NCBI GenBank assembly: GCA_035235625.1
Contig: CP141142.1
Span: 11,314,995-11,378,994 of the forward strand
DNA: 64,000 nucleotides
Reading direction: 5' to 3'
From: Saururus chinensis
Lineage: Eukaryota; Streptophyta; Magnoliopsida; Piperales; Saururaceae
Part shown: one piece after another, positions 1-13,466 of the stretch
Numbering within the stretch: position 1 is the first letter of the stretch
Layout: the number at the start of each line of letters is the position of its first letter
Translations under genes and position numbers: made by a program
Notes under the pieces: model-generated
What the model was told of the DNA's origin: nothing
Seen by the model: the letters and a program-made list of their open reading frames with translations, nothing else
The model's database searches: none

Positions 1-314
1 AAAAGGAGGCTTTGTCAGCCACCCTCATGCCCCGAGGAGAGAGAAGTGGCCCGAAGAGAGAGAGGGGACCACTGGGCCACAATGAGAGTTGTGGCCCAAA
101 GTATGGGAGGCTTCATCCTCCACTAAAGAGCCATGTAGTGTGAGAAACGCCTCGGGGAAGAGGCTGTTTTGTCGGTGGCTTATGAGCATGAAAAAAGAAA
201 ATAGTCTCCAGGTAAGGAGGGTTCCGTTCGCGGCCTACAGGTACACTAATGTTAAGTGTCACTGAGAAGGGGGAGAATCTGCTCGGGGTAAGGGTAAGCT
301 CCATTCACCGAGAA
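1..314. other. Unassigned sequence at left edge
   Basis: No gene or recognisable repeat end is seen here. The stretch is moderately GC-rich, with purine-rich runs near the left edge. It stops where a TGTAAG LTR-type end begins. It is probably the flank into which the first LTR-type element inserted, or part of an older repeat. The short open frame on the minus strand has no family features and is not treated as a gene. Confidence 0.4.
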
Positions 315-3289
315 TGTAAGATCCCTAACTCAAACCGGTTTATTTTATTTTATTGTGTGGTTTAATGTTAAATTTGATCGGTTTTGACTTATTTTGAATT
401 TAAAGTGGTTAAATAAGGTTTTAATCAAAATTTCCCCCACTTTGATGGTTTTTATGTTGAGATAAGTCAATTGAGATTTTTCTGAAAATTTTAGAATTTT
501 TTACTATTTTTACAAAAAAATAGGAGGTGGGACCCACATGGTCCCTACGTGCAAAATTAGGATGATAGATCCCAAATGACCCTAAAAATATTTTAATATA
601 GTAATTAAATGTTTCAAAATTTTTAGACATCAATTTGGGTTTAAAATAAACAATTTTTCCATTTTTAGTATTAAATTTTATTTATATCCCACCTACTTGT
701 TAGGTCCACCTCAAAGCCTACGATAAATAGAAAGGCATAGCCACTTTTCCATTTGGGAAGGGCTGAAATCTGGAGCTTAGGAGGCCCTAATCCCCATTTC
801 CAAAGAAGGAAAGGTGATTAAAGTAAAAATTAACTTAATCTTCCACTAATTTTTTAGGGTTTTTCTTAAACTTTTTAAATCTCTTCTTTTGCTAAGGTTT
901 AATCTTAATTTATAACCATAAAGCTACTGATTTCAATCTCTATTTTAAACATTTATGAAAGGAATTTCATTTTTGAACTCTATAAACCCTAGATCTACAA
1001 GTTTTCAAGAGATTTATGTATTTTTAAGTGGATTTATGCAAGAATTAATAAAACCCTATTGTGGGTAAGATTTGGAGGATTTGGAGCATCGATTTTAAGT
1101 CAAGAAGCTTCCTAATGGTAAGGGATTTCATCATAAATAGATCTGTAATTTCAAATTTGATGTTTAATGGAGTTTTATGTGGGTTTCCATGGAGTTGAGC
1201 TTTAATGGTGGATTTAGAAAAGCTTAATCTTTCTTATGATTTCTTGGTGTCTTTGGTTGTAAAAGGCTAGATTTACTATTTCCTAAGCATGGATTTCATT
1301 TTTATGATGTTTGAGAGTGAGATTTGAAGGTTTATGATGTTTATGTACATTTTTGGTTTTGGGTTCGAAAGGAAGAAGATGAACCAGAACTTCTGTTTTG
1401 GCAATTGAACAGCCCTGCAGGGCGTTTGAAAGCCAACACAATAGATTGATGATTTTTGTTATTTTGCTCAATTTCGTGTTTTTACTCCTAAGTATCATTT
1501 CTTATGATTATGATGAGTAATACATGCTAGGATAAGCTACTGAAAGGGTATGAATTTGATATTGGAGGCTTAGATGAATGTTTAAGTGTATGTGGATTTC
1601 ATGTTATTCGGTTAAGCTTGTTATAAATTCTTGTTTTGAATCCATGTTGAATGATTTCTCATATTTTAAGTATGATTCCAGAAAGGTTATAGAATGAGAA
1701 TGAAATTATATGTTTTTACATATTATGATTAAATTATAGGTGAATGACAGTGTCATGTCTAGCTTCAAATGTGGTGTGAATATGCTTACCTAAGTTTAGC
1801 TTGAGGTTGCACTTGTTTCAAATTGTATTTTTCAACGGGTTTCACCCATGATTTCAGTAAGGAGTAATAATTAAATGTTAAAGAGCATATATGTGTTATG
1901 TTAATGAGTTATTTATAATGCATGTCCATATGCTTCAAATTGAATATTTCTACCACATACACACACTTGTGGGGGATAATTATGGTAATGGTTGATATTA
2001 TAATTAGAAATGATGCATGTAGGGCTGATGGGAGCACGTTCTATGAATTAGGATTCATGTATGCATTGATCACATATGTACCATGTTGCATGCATCATAA
2101 AATAGATTTACGAACGTAACTTTATCGAGATTAGCCATAGTTGATCGATTAGATGCAATGGTGTGAGATTACGTGCCCAATTAATTGATTGTTGGCTAAT
2201 TAGAAATTGGTTGGTTCGAAAGGACATGATTTTGATTTGAGTTTTTGATTGAAACATGGATCCTCCTTGAGTTGAGTTGAGTCAAGTTGATTTGAATGCG
2301 GTTGAGATTTTTTTTATAGAGTCAACTGAACCCTGAAAATCCAGAGTGATATGCCTTTGTGCACCGGCTACTACGTGTCTAAGTGGGGAGATCAAACTCT
2401 CCCCGTCGTAAAAAATGTCCTCGGCGAACACACTGCTCTAAGTCTTCTTGAGGAGATCAGACATTCCCGGCCAGGACTGTCTAGGGTAAGTAGACTACTC
2501 TAAGTATCTATAAGGAAATCAAACCTCCCTTTGTGGATAGTTCAGGGTGAGCAGAGGGTCTGACTACCCCAAACACCCTAGGTTCCATCTAGGAATATCT
2601 GATTGATGTCCAGCTTGGGTTGATGCCCTAGAAATCGGACGATATCTAGAGCAGGTGGTATGATTGCATTTTTTTCCATGATGGAGACATTCACCATTAT
2701 TGATGATGCATGTGTATGAAATAATATTATACCTAGGTTGCGCAGGATGTGTAGGGATAATTGAGTTTATGTGACACATATGAATATAATTTATTATGCA
2801 TTATTTGGTATAATGTAATTGAGACACTTATCATGCAGGATGAATGTAACGCCTAGGAATTTTCTAAATTCCTAAAGTTGACCACGTGGAATTAGAGTGT
2901 TGAACCCCTTGACCTTTTCATGATAATAACTTGATCATCAGTTGGAATTGGTGACAGACTAAAATATATGGAAAGTAGACAGAAAGAGCTTCGAAAGGCC
3001 ACTAAGAACGCGCGAATCGGAGTTCGGATAAAAGAGATGAAACCGTTCGAAGTTGAATATAACATACATGCCGTTTATCCGAATTGGACACATAAATTAT
3101 CCGTTAAAATTACTGTACGGGCTAGATTAATCAATGTTATAAAATTATATTTTAGAGACCTAATTGGGTTGCCCAAGTAAGGATGTTTGGCCCAACTTTT
3201 AGGAAGATTAAAGTCCGTAATCCCTATATTTATAAATAAGCCATCTCAAGGCTCAATGAAAGGGGAGGATATAGCTTTTAGGGTTCGGG

Positions 3290-5300
3290 GAGTCTGGCAG
3301 CTGAAGTTTCTGCCATGGGGAAGTTGAACGTAGTTCAACAGTAGAGAGGCAGCATATAGAAGAGCACAAATGGGCAGTTCAGTGAGATCCCGGCACAAGA
3401 AAGCTGAAGACTAAGCCTCAACCAGTATCTCTTTCGCAAAAGCGGAAGCGAAGCTCCAGAGAGCAAAAAGCGTTGGAGAAGGCTCTAGTTACTATGGAGG
3501 ATATTGAGATGGCTGTTGCAAATGGACTTGGCAAGATGCTGCTAATGGTCCTCGTAATTCAAAGAAGAAGGCACCAACGATATTTCATTTGAAGAAAGGT
3601 GGTTAGTTGAGGATAACAACAAAAAAAAGTTAAAGAACAAAGGGAAGAGGGGAAGGAATAATTCTGAACTGGCTGCAGGTGTACAACTAGACTCCATCAT
3701 AGAATGACAAAAAAAAAAGGATAAAGTCTAGCCTAACTATTGGCGCTAGTAATGTGTGGTTCCAGTGGCATCAAACTTCTAAAGACATCCACCTCTGTAC
3801 CTATGTATGGAGATCCCTGGAAATCCTATGCTTGTCTTGCGAGTTGTTTACTGAGGATTAAGGCAGAGTTGGATGGAGGTCCGGTTGGTTGTGGCTCACA
3901 CAGCTACCTTTCCACCCAAAATAGTGCACTTGCGGAAAATAGGGCAAAAGGTAAAAGATGAGTGGGGCGGCGGAGGAGAGGCCCATTGTGGCAGGGAAAA
4001 TGGTCCATCACTATCACATGCCCAAGGCGGAGCCATAGACTGCTAGCCAGCCCTTGTTGGCCTATGGCGGCAGCAACCAGATGTAAAACAGAGAGAGGGA
4101 GAGAAAGCTAACCAAGGGAGGAGGAAGAAGCTGGTCAGGGGCCTGCAGGGTGGGCAAGGCAGCGTCCTTACCAATGCCAGCTGGGCATCAACCTTTTGTT
4201 TATGTATTATACCTTCAAAATTCGTGCCAAAAGCTATTACCACGAAGAGATATCACGGTTCACAATTGAAACAACTGACCTTAACCTTAACAAGCTCTTT
4301 GACACGTTTTGCTAAAGCATTGAGATGAGAGTTGTGATTGCAATTAGATTGCGGCTAGACCCACAAACATTGTAGACCATTAGCCACCCATTGTGAACAG
4401 TGCATGCAATGCTCTGTTTTTTGCGTGACTGAGCAGAGGTAGAAGTGATTGGAGGTAGAAGATGACGTTTGTTCAGTCCAGGCTATTTAATCCGGTTCAA
4501 TTATAAAAATAAGGTGGATTGAACCGTGTCTGGTCCAAGAGCTTTCACTTGTTTAAAAAAATTAGAAAATTTACTAATAGACCTAGAAAGAAAGATGTGG
4601 GAGTGTCTTGATTAAGTTTTAGACCTCGGGAAAATCCCAAAGATTATAAAAGAACCATTTTACCCCTTATAGTTAAAGAATATGGCTATTTATACCCCTT
4701 CTTTTTCTCTATCCCTCATTGTCTTTTACCCTACTAGTTTCTATTAAAATCTCTCACATCCTCCATTTTTACCCCAATTTTCTTCCTCTCACTTTCCTTC
4801 TTCCCCTTCCATCTTCTCTAGCGCCGGCATTAACGCCGGCGATCTTACCTCGCAGCCGCAACTAGTCACGGCCGTTGGCCGAGGCCAGTTGCTGTCACAT
4901 ACCGGCCGTGGCCCGCAGTTGCCAGCTGCGGCCCATAGTGGCCAATCATAGCCCGCAGTGGCTAGCCACTGGACACTAGTCACGTCCTGTAGCCACGTGT
5001 TGGCCAGCTGCACATTGGTCGCAGCCTAGATGCGATCAGTGGTCAGATTTGGCCAGTCAAGCACTAGTCGGGGCCTGAACCCCACCAACTACCAGATCTG
5101 GCCGGCCGCGAGCTAGTCACGATTGTGCTATGGTCACAGCCACTGCGGCTGGCCTAATCTGCTGGCCGCGACCAGTGGCTGTGCGCTAGTCACAACCATA
5201 GCGGCCAGCTAGATCTGGCCGGCCGCAGCACGAGCTAACCGGCTGAGACCAGATTTGGCCAGCAGCCGCTGGAGTTGGTGCCGATAACCACTGGAGTTAA
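3290..5300. other. Compositionally distinct core of the 7.0-kb element
   Basis: About 3290-3700 is purine-rich and has short codon-like stretches, for example a frame reading EDIEMAVANGLGKM near 3500-3545, but with stops. About 4789-5300 is GC-rich and built of imperfect repeats of a CTAGTCAC / GGCCG motif. Neither tract matches a protein family I recognise. They may be captured host DNA or simply LTR sequence. The tract has no start, splice or family evidence that would support a gene call. Confidence 0.3.
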
Positions 5301-6858
5301 TACCGAGGAGAGGGGAAAGATGGCGGGGTTTATGCTTTGGGGGAAGCATGGGTAAAAGGGATGGGGGAGATAGGGGGAAAGAAGTAAAAAAATATATATA
5401 GTTTTTCTTTTGTTTGGGGGATACAGGGGAAAAAACGGGGTCAGAATAGCCATGTTCATAGTTAAATTATCGTATAATATTCACTTACTCGACTTAGGGG
5501 CCCCAGCTCAGTGGCCTATGAGTGATTTTAAAAATTGAAAAAATTCTCAGTGAGAGTTTAATGGGTAAATAAATATAGTCTGGAACACTTAGTGAGGAAA
5601 AATCCCAATGAGTGGGTAATAGACCATTTTGCCCTTAGGATCAGTTTAATGTTAAGTCAACCAAGGTCAGTTCAAGGGGTTCACGACCCTGTTACACGCC
5701 AGGAAAATTACACCGAGTCCATGAAGTCAAGTAGTACCCTCAAGACCAATTTTGGACCTATTGAATGTCAATAAGGTCTTGATCAAAATGACAGAAATAA
5801 CCCTTCAAGTAGACCGCTCACATTCGTGTGAATGGATGTGGGAGTCAATTTGAGAATGGAGCTTTCTGAGAGGTCAATGACTTAAGATCAATATAAGGGC
5901 TGCGAGATGACAAGAAAGATTTAATGGAGGGTAGCATACCTCAAGTTGTAGAATTACCCTAATGCCATAGGGGCAGTATGTTCTATTTTCGCCTAAACGT
6001 ATAACTTAGATAACCAAGGGTTAGGGTACCCTAGAATGACGTTAAATGGCTTCAAAAGGAAGGGGTGTTACCAGATAGTGACACAAAGGCCTTGACAGGT
6101 CACAGTGTCACGGAAAATAAGGAGAATAACCCTAATTCTCAAGGTTTAGGCAGTGTATTACATGTGTCCACAGCAAAGCACAAAAACCACTAGGGTATTG
6201 TATATGTAACTTGTGCAATGCATTAAGAGTTATTTACATTCACGAGCTTGAATTCACTGAGCCCTAGCCCAGCAAATGAGTGCAACGGGCCTTCATTTAT
6301 TATTTATACACTTGTGTGATTGCATGTTATTTATGTTAATTATTATGATGCATGCTTTTATTATTGATGCGTTAATCGGTAACTTGAGATTAATAAAGAT
6401 AAATCAAAAGATATTGGTTGACATTGTATTGAGGGGGAGAACATATAATTAAAAAAAAACTAAAATACCCTCAATAGAGTTTGGGACTAGTTCATAGAGT
6501 GAACGGGGCCTTGACATAGAATTTTACCTTGGTTAATGAACCGAGGGTAGTTATGGGAGTTTACCCTAGTCTCGTAGAGACTATTATGCTTTGGGGATGT
6601 TCTATGAGTCATAGCTTAGTGAATGAGCTATTTGTTGGGCCGATTCACAAGGTGAAGAGGACCCAAATGGTTGGGCAAATACTTGACTCGATGAAAATAA
6701 TCTAGTCTAAGTTTTGAATGTTTAGAGGAGTCAGTGGTCATAAATACCCGAGGCTTCTATGGTTATATATTACTTATGTCTTTGCAGATATTACTCCCAT
6801 AGTTGGGATGGTGGAGATTGTGCTATGCTTTCTTCACTGTCACGACGGTTTGGGTATT

Positions 6859-8780
6859 TGTAACGACCCAACCCGAGCTGGGTCCACAAAATCACTAATA
6901 GAAAAATTTTCTTTCCTTGAGGCAGGAATCATCATCTGTGTGCGAGAGGTAAAACGTTCGTCTACGCACTATGGAGCTTCAAGGCTTCCCCATACGTAGA
7001 CTTAGGTTAAAACAGACATATACACACAACGAAGTTTCATAGTTCATTGCATGTAAAACAGAATAAAACATATATTTATAATTAATTTGGATCGGGCCAA
7101 TGTTGTCTTGTCATTGGTTGCCTACGTACATATTGGATATTATTCCAACACGATTGGATCCGAATGTAGTTCTGCCTAACGACTAATACATACAACAAGC
7201 GTCACAAAATTATATATGTTAAAATACATATATACGAATATTTAGTCGGAGTTATACAAAAATTTATCATATATTGGAGTCAAGCGGAAATTAATAAGTT
7301 AACGAAATCATACATCTTGCTCTACCACAGAGTGGGATTAAAACCACATACACACATATTGCTCTAACACTGAGCTGAGACCGAACATACACACACCACA
7401 CGTCTTGCTCTACCCTAGAGCAAGACAGAATATAAACATGTCACATCAAAGCATAACAGAATAGAGCACAAAGGATCATGGCATAGCATAGCACACATCG
7501 TAATTTAGCACATGCAGCTCTTAAATGAGATGTCATAAATACTTACTCCCCTCATTCATTCCTTCTTGGCGTCCTCCCCTTAGCATCCAAAGGCAGTAGA
7601 CGAAGCTTCCTTTAGCCTCTATACGTTCATCGTCTTGTACTGAAAGACTACGTATAAAAGTTCTCCTTGCCGGAGACTCTTCTCGTTTTTTGTGTAAGTG
7701 GGCGGCAGACAGAACCTCCCCATCTCTAGATTGCTTCTCTTGTTGTGGCCTGACAACTTCATATGGAACCCCGTCTTACTTCTGACTCCTTTTTCTTTCT
7801 CTGGTGCTTGAGGACAATGGGCAGGGATTCTCCTTGTCTCAAGGCATTTACTCATCATATGATTGCCAACTCAGAGAATGGACCCTTCCATTACGAAGAG
7901 AACGCTTGATTTAGTCAAGAACGCCTCTTGGATTGACTAAATCGGAGCTAGGATGCTCAGAAACAGAGAAAAAGAAGATTGTCGGTGCTCGAGGACAATG
8001 AGCAAGACCTCTCATTCTCTTGGGGGGTTTCCTCCTCATACGATCTCCAACTCAAAGAAATGACCACTCCATTGCATAGAACACGCTCGATTTACTTAAG
8101 AATGCCTCATGAACGGCCTTAATCGGATTCAAAATGGTCAGAAAAGGGGAGAAGGAAGTTTCAACTGAAAGGGAATCCAAATGGGGGTATTTATAGACCC
8201 CGGCATGCCGAAACTACGGTACCGCGCCCCCATTTCTGGCAGCGCCATGGTTTTGGTGGTGGCACCCACAAAAATTGCACACGCGGCGCGGGTCACGCCC
8301 GTGTTTTCACGGTGTCTACTAAAATGGACCGCAACGCCCGCGGTTCTATGGGTGTGTGTTGCCCCACACTACGACGCACTGGCCCGTGCTACGGCACGCC
8401 ATCCGCATGCCATTTCATTTTCATTTTTTTGTTCTTTTTCTTCTTTCTTTAAACACATGTATCTCCCTACCCCGATTCAGATTCGCGCGCTCTAGGTACC
8501 GTTGGACTCGTATCAATGAGCCCTTCAATATTAACCCACTTAAAGCAATAAATCATGCTTTTTCTAAGTGGGTCCCGCCTATTTTTTATGATTCTCGAAG
8601 GTCGTAACTTCCAGTCCTGACCTCTGTTTCGCCTATTCTTTGATTTGTTACACTCGTTTCTTTGAGCTCTACTCAAATACGAATGTTTCAACCTTTGAAA
8701 CCATCTATAATTTATTAGAAAAATCACTAATTACCTCTAGCCCCCTTAGTTAGCCGTATTTGAAAAGGCGTGGTATTACA
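6859..8780 (-). mobile_element. Solo LTR (1.92 kb) of the TGTAACGACC family, minus orientation
   Basis: On the plus strand it runs from TGTAACGACCCAACCCG to GGTATTACA. The flanking 5-mers are GTATT (6854-6858) and ATATT (8781-8785), a target repeat with one mismatch. It is homologous over most of its length to the LTRs at 30533-32626 and 48540-54723. Shared landmarks are the TCTACGCACTA block, the GGATAT..CCAATACG block, the repeated 'gctct-accctag-agc' pieces near 7400, and TGGGTCCCGCCTA near 8570. It lacks the long 20-bp minisatellite seen in the other two copies and has only a few related bases near 7480. No internal region is present, so it is a solo LTR nested in the 7.0-kb element. Confidence 0.8.
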
Positions 8781-10557
8781 ATATTGGCTAGAGAGGTCTC
8801 TACCACGGGTTTCCCACAGGTCTTCCAAGGACCATATAGTGCGTATGAAAAATGGAGTTGTATAAACATCATGGAAGGCTTGTACTTCTCGCCAATCTGT
8901 GTCCATGAGCACAATTGAGATCCTCTTCTTCATATTCGTGGCAGGCTATTGAGAGCCCTGGGGATTTGGTCAAGCTGCTGTTAAGCAGTCTACTCTAAAG
9001 TTGGAGTCCTATATTTGGGGATTTCTTCAACAATCGAGTTATCTCTGAGTGAATACAGATTTATGTTAAACCTAGAGTTGGGTTAAAATAATAAAGGGTG
9101 ATTAGATATATGATGGGTCTTTCTACCCAAGAGATTAGACATGGGTATTAAATATTGAACAAGGGTTGTGAAACAATTAATAACATTATTTGATATTGCT
9201 TGTTTAATTAGACAAGTGGAACGATTAAAGGATTTGTATAAAATGTAGGTTGATTGAAAATACTTAAGCATTGAATGTGTGATGCTATGCTTCTTAGGAT
9301 AGTGTAGTTTTAGCCAGAACTACATCTAAATCCGATCGTTGGAAACAATGGAGATGTTATCTGATGAGTATGTAGGCAACTAACATCGGGTGATGTTGGC
9401 TCGATCTAAAAAATATTAATTAAAACCTTTTGTCCTTTGTAAGCTCTTCTCCTGAGGGTGGAGAGGTTCCGTTGTTGTTGTTTGGTTTGGTTGGTTGCAG
9501 GTTCTCTAGGCGACAACAAATGAGACCAAGATTATCGAGCACAAGATGAAGTTCTTCGTTTATGCAACTCCGGTACGTAGGTGTATTTTTGGCGTGAGAG
9601 TCAACTTAGTTATTTATTTTTAGACGGATGACGGACTTGTACTTAGATGGATGAGCTGTTCTTATTAAATTTTGAGACGTATAATAATATCATATAATTT
9701 AATATTTGTATTTGTGAACCCCAATTATCATGACCTGAATATTTAATCTAATGATTTGTTTTGTATTTAAGAAAGAAAAAAAATCTCATGACTTACCATT
9801 CATCTAAATTAAAAAGCCTTTTAAAAATTCTGGTCATGACAATGAATGTATGCAATGAGGATGGATCATGAATGAGATGATATGGTGATATGCTATGTGG
9901 AATGATATGCAGGATGAATGAATGCATTGAAAATAAATCATGAATGAGATGATATTATAATATGCCATGCGGAATGGTATGTAGGAGATATGTTGATGAT
10001 ATCATGAGCATGTGTGTGATGAGTAGTCATGATATAGAGATGCACAGGTTATGTAAACGTCTCATGATGAATGCACATGTTTTATGTGATGAATTCTAGG
10101 TGAAATATTTGTGTTGATTTTGGATTTACTCTCTCAACATATAAAACCTTATTGAGTTTATACTCACCCCACTTTCCTGTGTTTTGTTTTGGGGTTGCAT
10201 GATGCGACATGTAGTCGATCAGGATCCTCTATATGACGAACGGTTGACGAGTGTTATAGAGTACGCATGGATGCCTCGAGACTATGTTATATTTTCTGAT
10301 CTACTCTGCTATGATGTTAGAACATTATGTATGGTTCGTTTTGTTCCAGACACTTGTAACCCTTGTGATTCTAGACATGTTTATGACTTTCTAATTTTAG
10401 CCACGCAGTCAGCTTAGTGTTCTAAATTGTGGGTTGAGACTAGAGGATCATTTCTGATTTAAGGTCCTTTATACTTTTTATTATTTATCTTGTACAAAGA
10501 TTTAAAGGTGCGCAACTTCGTATGTAAATCTACCCGCTAGAGGGGTCAAGTCTTCCG

Positions 10558-11412
10558 CAACTTATTAGGACGTATGCTATGCTATGATATGTTGTGTTCG
10601 GTATGTTATGTCTTGATTTGTTATGTTTAATATGCGTGGATATGATATGTGTAGATATGACATGATGTATTCCGTCTCACTCTGGGGTAGAGCGGGACGT
10701 GTCATGTGTGTTATCTCGCTTTGGGGTAGAGCGAGATGTGTGAATGTGATTGGATTCGCTATGTGGTAGAGCGAGACATGTGTTGGTGTCCGTGTGGTGC
10801 TCGACTCTATGATAGAGCGAGACGTGTGTTTCCATTGATTTATCGGCTTCTATATAACTCCAATTAAATATTCGGATATACATATTTTGAATATATGTTT
10901 TCGTATGACTAATGTATGTAATAGCCATTAGGCATAACTACGTATGAATCTAATCGTATTGGAGTAGCATCGTAGATGTTATCCAATACGTACATAGGCA
11001 ACCAACGACAAGGCAATGTTGGCCCGATCCAAATTAGATATTAAAATAGGTATATTCTGGTGTACACAAAATGGAGCACTAAAGTTTCGTAGCACGCAGA
11101 GGAACATGAAGACTCTTGCACTCAAAGTCCGCCACTCCAGGTCTACGATGCTATCCGATACGTACGTAGGCAACCAACAACAAGGCAATGTTGGCCCGAT
11201 CCGAATTAGATATTAAAATAGGTTTGTTCTGGCGTACGCAAAAAGTTTTGTAGCACGTAGAGGAACGTGAAGACTCTCGCACTCAAAGTCCGCTACTCTA
11301 GGTCCTAGTTTTCTGGTACTATTTTTAATCTCTTCAGGATAGCCCAGAGTGCGGGGTATCCCTTGTGCTGTGAACCCCCGACTCGGGTCGGTTTTTGGGT
11401 CAGGGTGTTACA
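10558..11412 (+). mobile_element. 3' fragment of a TGTAACGACC-family LTR, plus orientation
   Basis: This piece matches the last third of the LTRs at 30533 and 52693-54723. It holds several 'GGGGTAGAGCG' blocks (10680-10820) and the CCAATACGTAC..GGCAACCAACG block, and ends GGGTCAGGGTGTTACA at 11412. The start is missing: it abuts the truncated 3.5-kb LTR fragment. The last part carries an internal direct duplication (10966-11310). Confidence 0.7.
10966..11310. repeat. Direct tandem duplication of about 175 bp
   Basis: Two adjacent copies run from ATGCTATCC/ATGTTATCC through GGCAACCAAC, TTGGCCCGATCC and AGATATTAAAATAGG to CAAAGTCCGC. They differ at scattered positions and by a short deletion in the second copy. 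Only this member of the LTR family shows it in the window. Confidence 0.75.
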
Positions 11413-13466
11413 TATTCAGTCATTTCTTTTTTATTTTCTCATGATTCCAATTTACATGGCCATGATGACCTAGGAATATTTATAGTTTTCACCTTGATTG
11501 CATGTGGACCTTCTTTACATGTGTTTTAGCTAAAGTATGAAAATGACTATCCTTGTTTAGGCTTAGTACAATGCTCTACTTGATTTAAATTTACATTTTG
11601 CTTATTTGTTCTTCTTTATTCCATAACATTAGTAGCTTATGATCATGAAGGGATATGGATAGTTGCACATGTTAATTTAATTGTAGATGAGTCATGTTTC
11701 ATATGTTTTAGCTCAATTAAGAATATATTCGTGAATGTATATTTTACCCATACTTATATTATTTTTATTTATCACAATTGGACTATGTTTCATACATTTA
11801 AGACTGATTATAGTATGTTTACCTCTGCTTGTATTTATTAAATATTGCTCACATATGTATCATGTTGCATGCATCATAAAGAATTATAGATAAAGATTAC
11901 TCATATTTAACCTTGATTAATTAATTGGGTGTTATAGTTTTCTAGGTTAGCTCCATCAGAGGTTTATCAAATCTGTTTTAGTCTGAAAGGATGGTGTTTT
12001 ACATCCATTGTATGGGATTTTATGTTCCTTTGAGGTTGTGTTTTCTCACTGGATAAGAAGAACATATTTTATATAATGTGATAACTACTTGAGAATCTAG
12101 GCTGACATGTATGTGTACACTGACTTACTGGGGGGTAATTTCCTCATTGGGGATTTACCTAAATTGCTACCTTGGACCTTAGTTATGTGGAACCAGCTGA
12201 TGCCTAGGAACATCACCTTGAGTGTTATGAGGACACTCTCTCTTGTCCACACAAAAATTAAGAGATGTTGTCATGGCGGCTATGGTGACTAGGTCACTTG
12301 TGGTTGTTGTTGTTCCTCCCAAAGTTATTACCATGAGGTTTTTGAATATGTTGTCCCTGAGAGTCTTCTCTCGCCTAGCTTGCTGCTTCCTCTTGTGGTA
12401 CTCCTTTGAGTCCTTCTCTACCACAATGTCATTCCAAATAATGATGGATCATTTATTGTTATGGAATCTTATAAGACTAAATCCAATCAATTTTCCCACT
12501 TGGTGATCAATTGTTCAATGTACTGGAAAATTTAATGAAAAACATTCAAGGATGATCGATAGGGCATACAAGAGCGATTGATCATTGATGAGAAAATTAC
12601 ATTCTTTTGTGAATTTTTGTCGTATGTCTCTTGCACTCTCCAACACTCTAATATGATATTCCCATCATTCCCAAGTATGTATGTGTGTAATGTTGTGCAT
12701 ATTTTTACCTTCTTGAGTCTTTAGTTCTGCTTCATCTTCTCCATGTAATCTACAACAATCCCCATAAATGCTTTAACTCATAATTATACATCTTTTGACA
12801 TTGTTTTGATCAAACAAATAATCCAAAATATTACATATGACTCAATATATACTTATAACTTCCCTTACCCATGCGCTCTCCACAAGACCTGTGTTAGCCT
12901 CACCCCCACCCTCACCTAAAAGCAAGTGCATTGTTTGATTCTAGTGCAACAACCTCGACTTGTCATGACCCAATTCACCAGATTTTTAGAAAAATAACAA
13001 GTAAATTACATAATAGTTAAATAAAACCTTGCCGACTATAAAATGGTGAGGAGAACCATTATTATCGACGTCTCATCGATGCATTGGCTTCATTGTCAGT
13101 GACCAGCTGGTGTCACACTACACGTTGATGCTCATCGATATCAACATTGTCATCTCCTTTGTGACATTGGCGACATCACCTATGCATTGATAAACTCACT
13201 GATGGTCAGGAAGAAATAGCATACTATCACTATTTCCCAAAATCACTTTATATCATGTCATATTATAATCCTTCCGAGACATAACCTTCCCATAATGACA
13301 AATTATGATTCTTACTATCAATTAATCATTAAATGTAGAAAAAACATGATATCATAACATAATTATGACAAAATTTTAAAAATTATCTTTTATATGCTTT
13401 TATATCATACAAGTAAATAAAATATATCTCATATAATCACTTCAAAACCAAAGCATAGAATCAAAA
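11413..13466. other. Segmental duplication, copy A, left part
   Basis: 11413-12747 aligns with 41360-42684, and 12743-13466 aligns with 56574-57285. Copy B is split at ATGTA by the 42685-56573 element, and the unoccupied site lies at 12743-12747 here. The first part (11413-12100) resembles the inner sequence of the 3.5-kb LTR family, for example CATGTTGCATGCATCAT at 11860, so it is probably an older related LTR. At 12170-12430 both copies keep a minus-strand frame rich in Lys/Arg, Thr and Asn, possibly a gag relic, but too degraded to name. 13220-13466 is AT-rich. No functional gene is seen. Confidence 0.75.

Larger units (their letters stand above)
2845..9841 (+). mobile_element. 7.0-kb TG..CA LTR-type element with 5-bp target repeat
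   Basis: The element begins TGTAACGCCTAGGAA and ends TGGTCATGACA. It is flanked by ATGAA on both sides (2840-2844 and 9842-9846), and the 3.5-kb family sequence continues across it. It contains a 1.92-kb solo LTR (6859-8780), so its own length is about 5.07 kb. I see no gag or pol protein and no internal copy of the ends, so it is either a very long solo LTR or a non-coding LTR derivative. Two inner tracts differ from the AT-rich rest: about 3280-3960, which reads like degraded transcript-like sequence, and 4789-5300, which is GC-rich with short degenerate repeats. Confidence 0.75.
315..10557 (+). mobile_element. Fragment of the 3.5-kb LTR family (plus orientation), interrupted at 2845-9841
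   Basis: The piece begins TGTAAGATCCCTAACTC and matches the reverse complement of the two solo LTRs at 14951-18414 and 44724-48232. Shared landmarks are the AAACCGGTTT stretch near the start, the polypyrimidine and leaf-gene-like AT-rich middle, and CATGTTGCATGCATCAT near 2065-2100. After the inserted element the match resumes at 9847: 10142-10260 parallels the reverse complement of about 15350-15445 (ACTCACCCC...TGTGTTTTGTTTTGGGG). It stops at about 10557, at GTCTTCCGC, roughly 100 bases short of the expected CGTGACA end. No second target-site repeat can be assigned because the right end is lost. No coding capacity is seen. The family appears here only as LTR-like copies, so its autonomous partner is not in the window. 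Confidence 0.7.

Noticed and set aside
12179-12424. Minus-strand Lys/Arg/Thr-rich frame, also in copy B at 42163-42384
   Set aside because: Considered as a gag zinc-knuckle protein, but no CCHC motif can be completed and frames differ between copies; kept only as a possible relic in the duplication entries.
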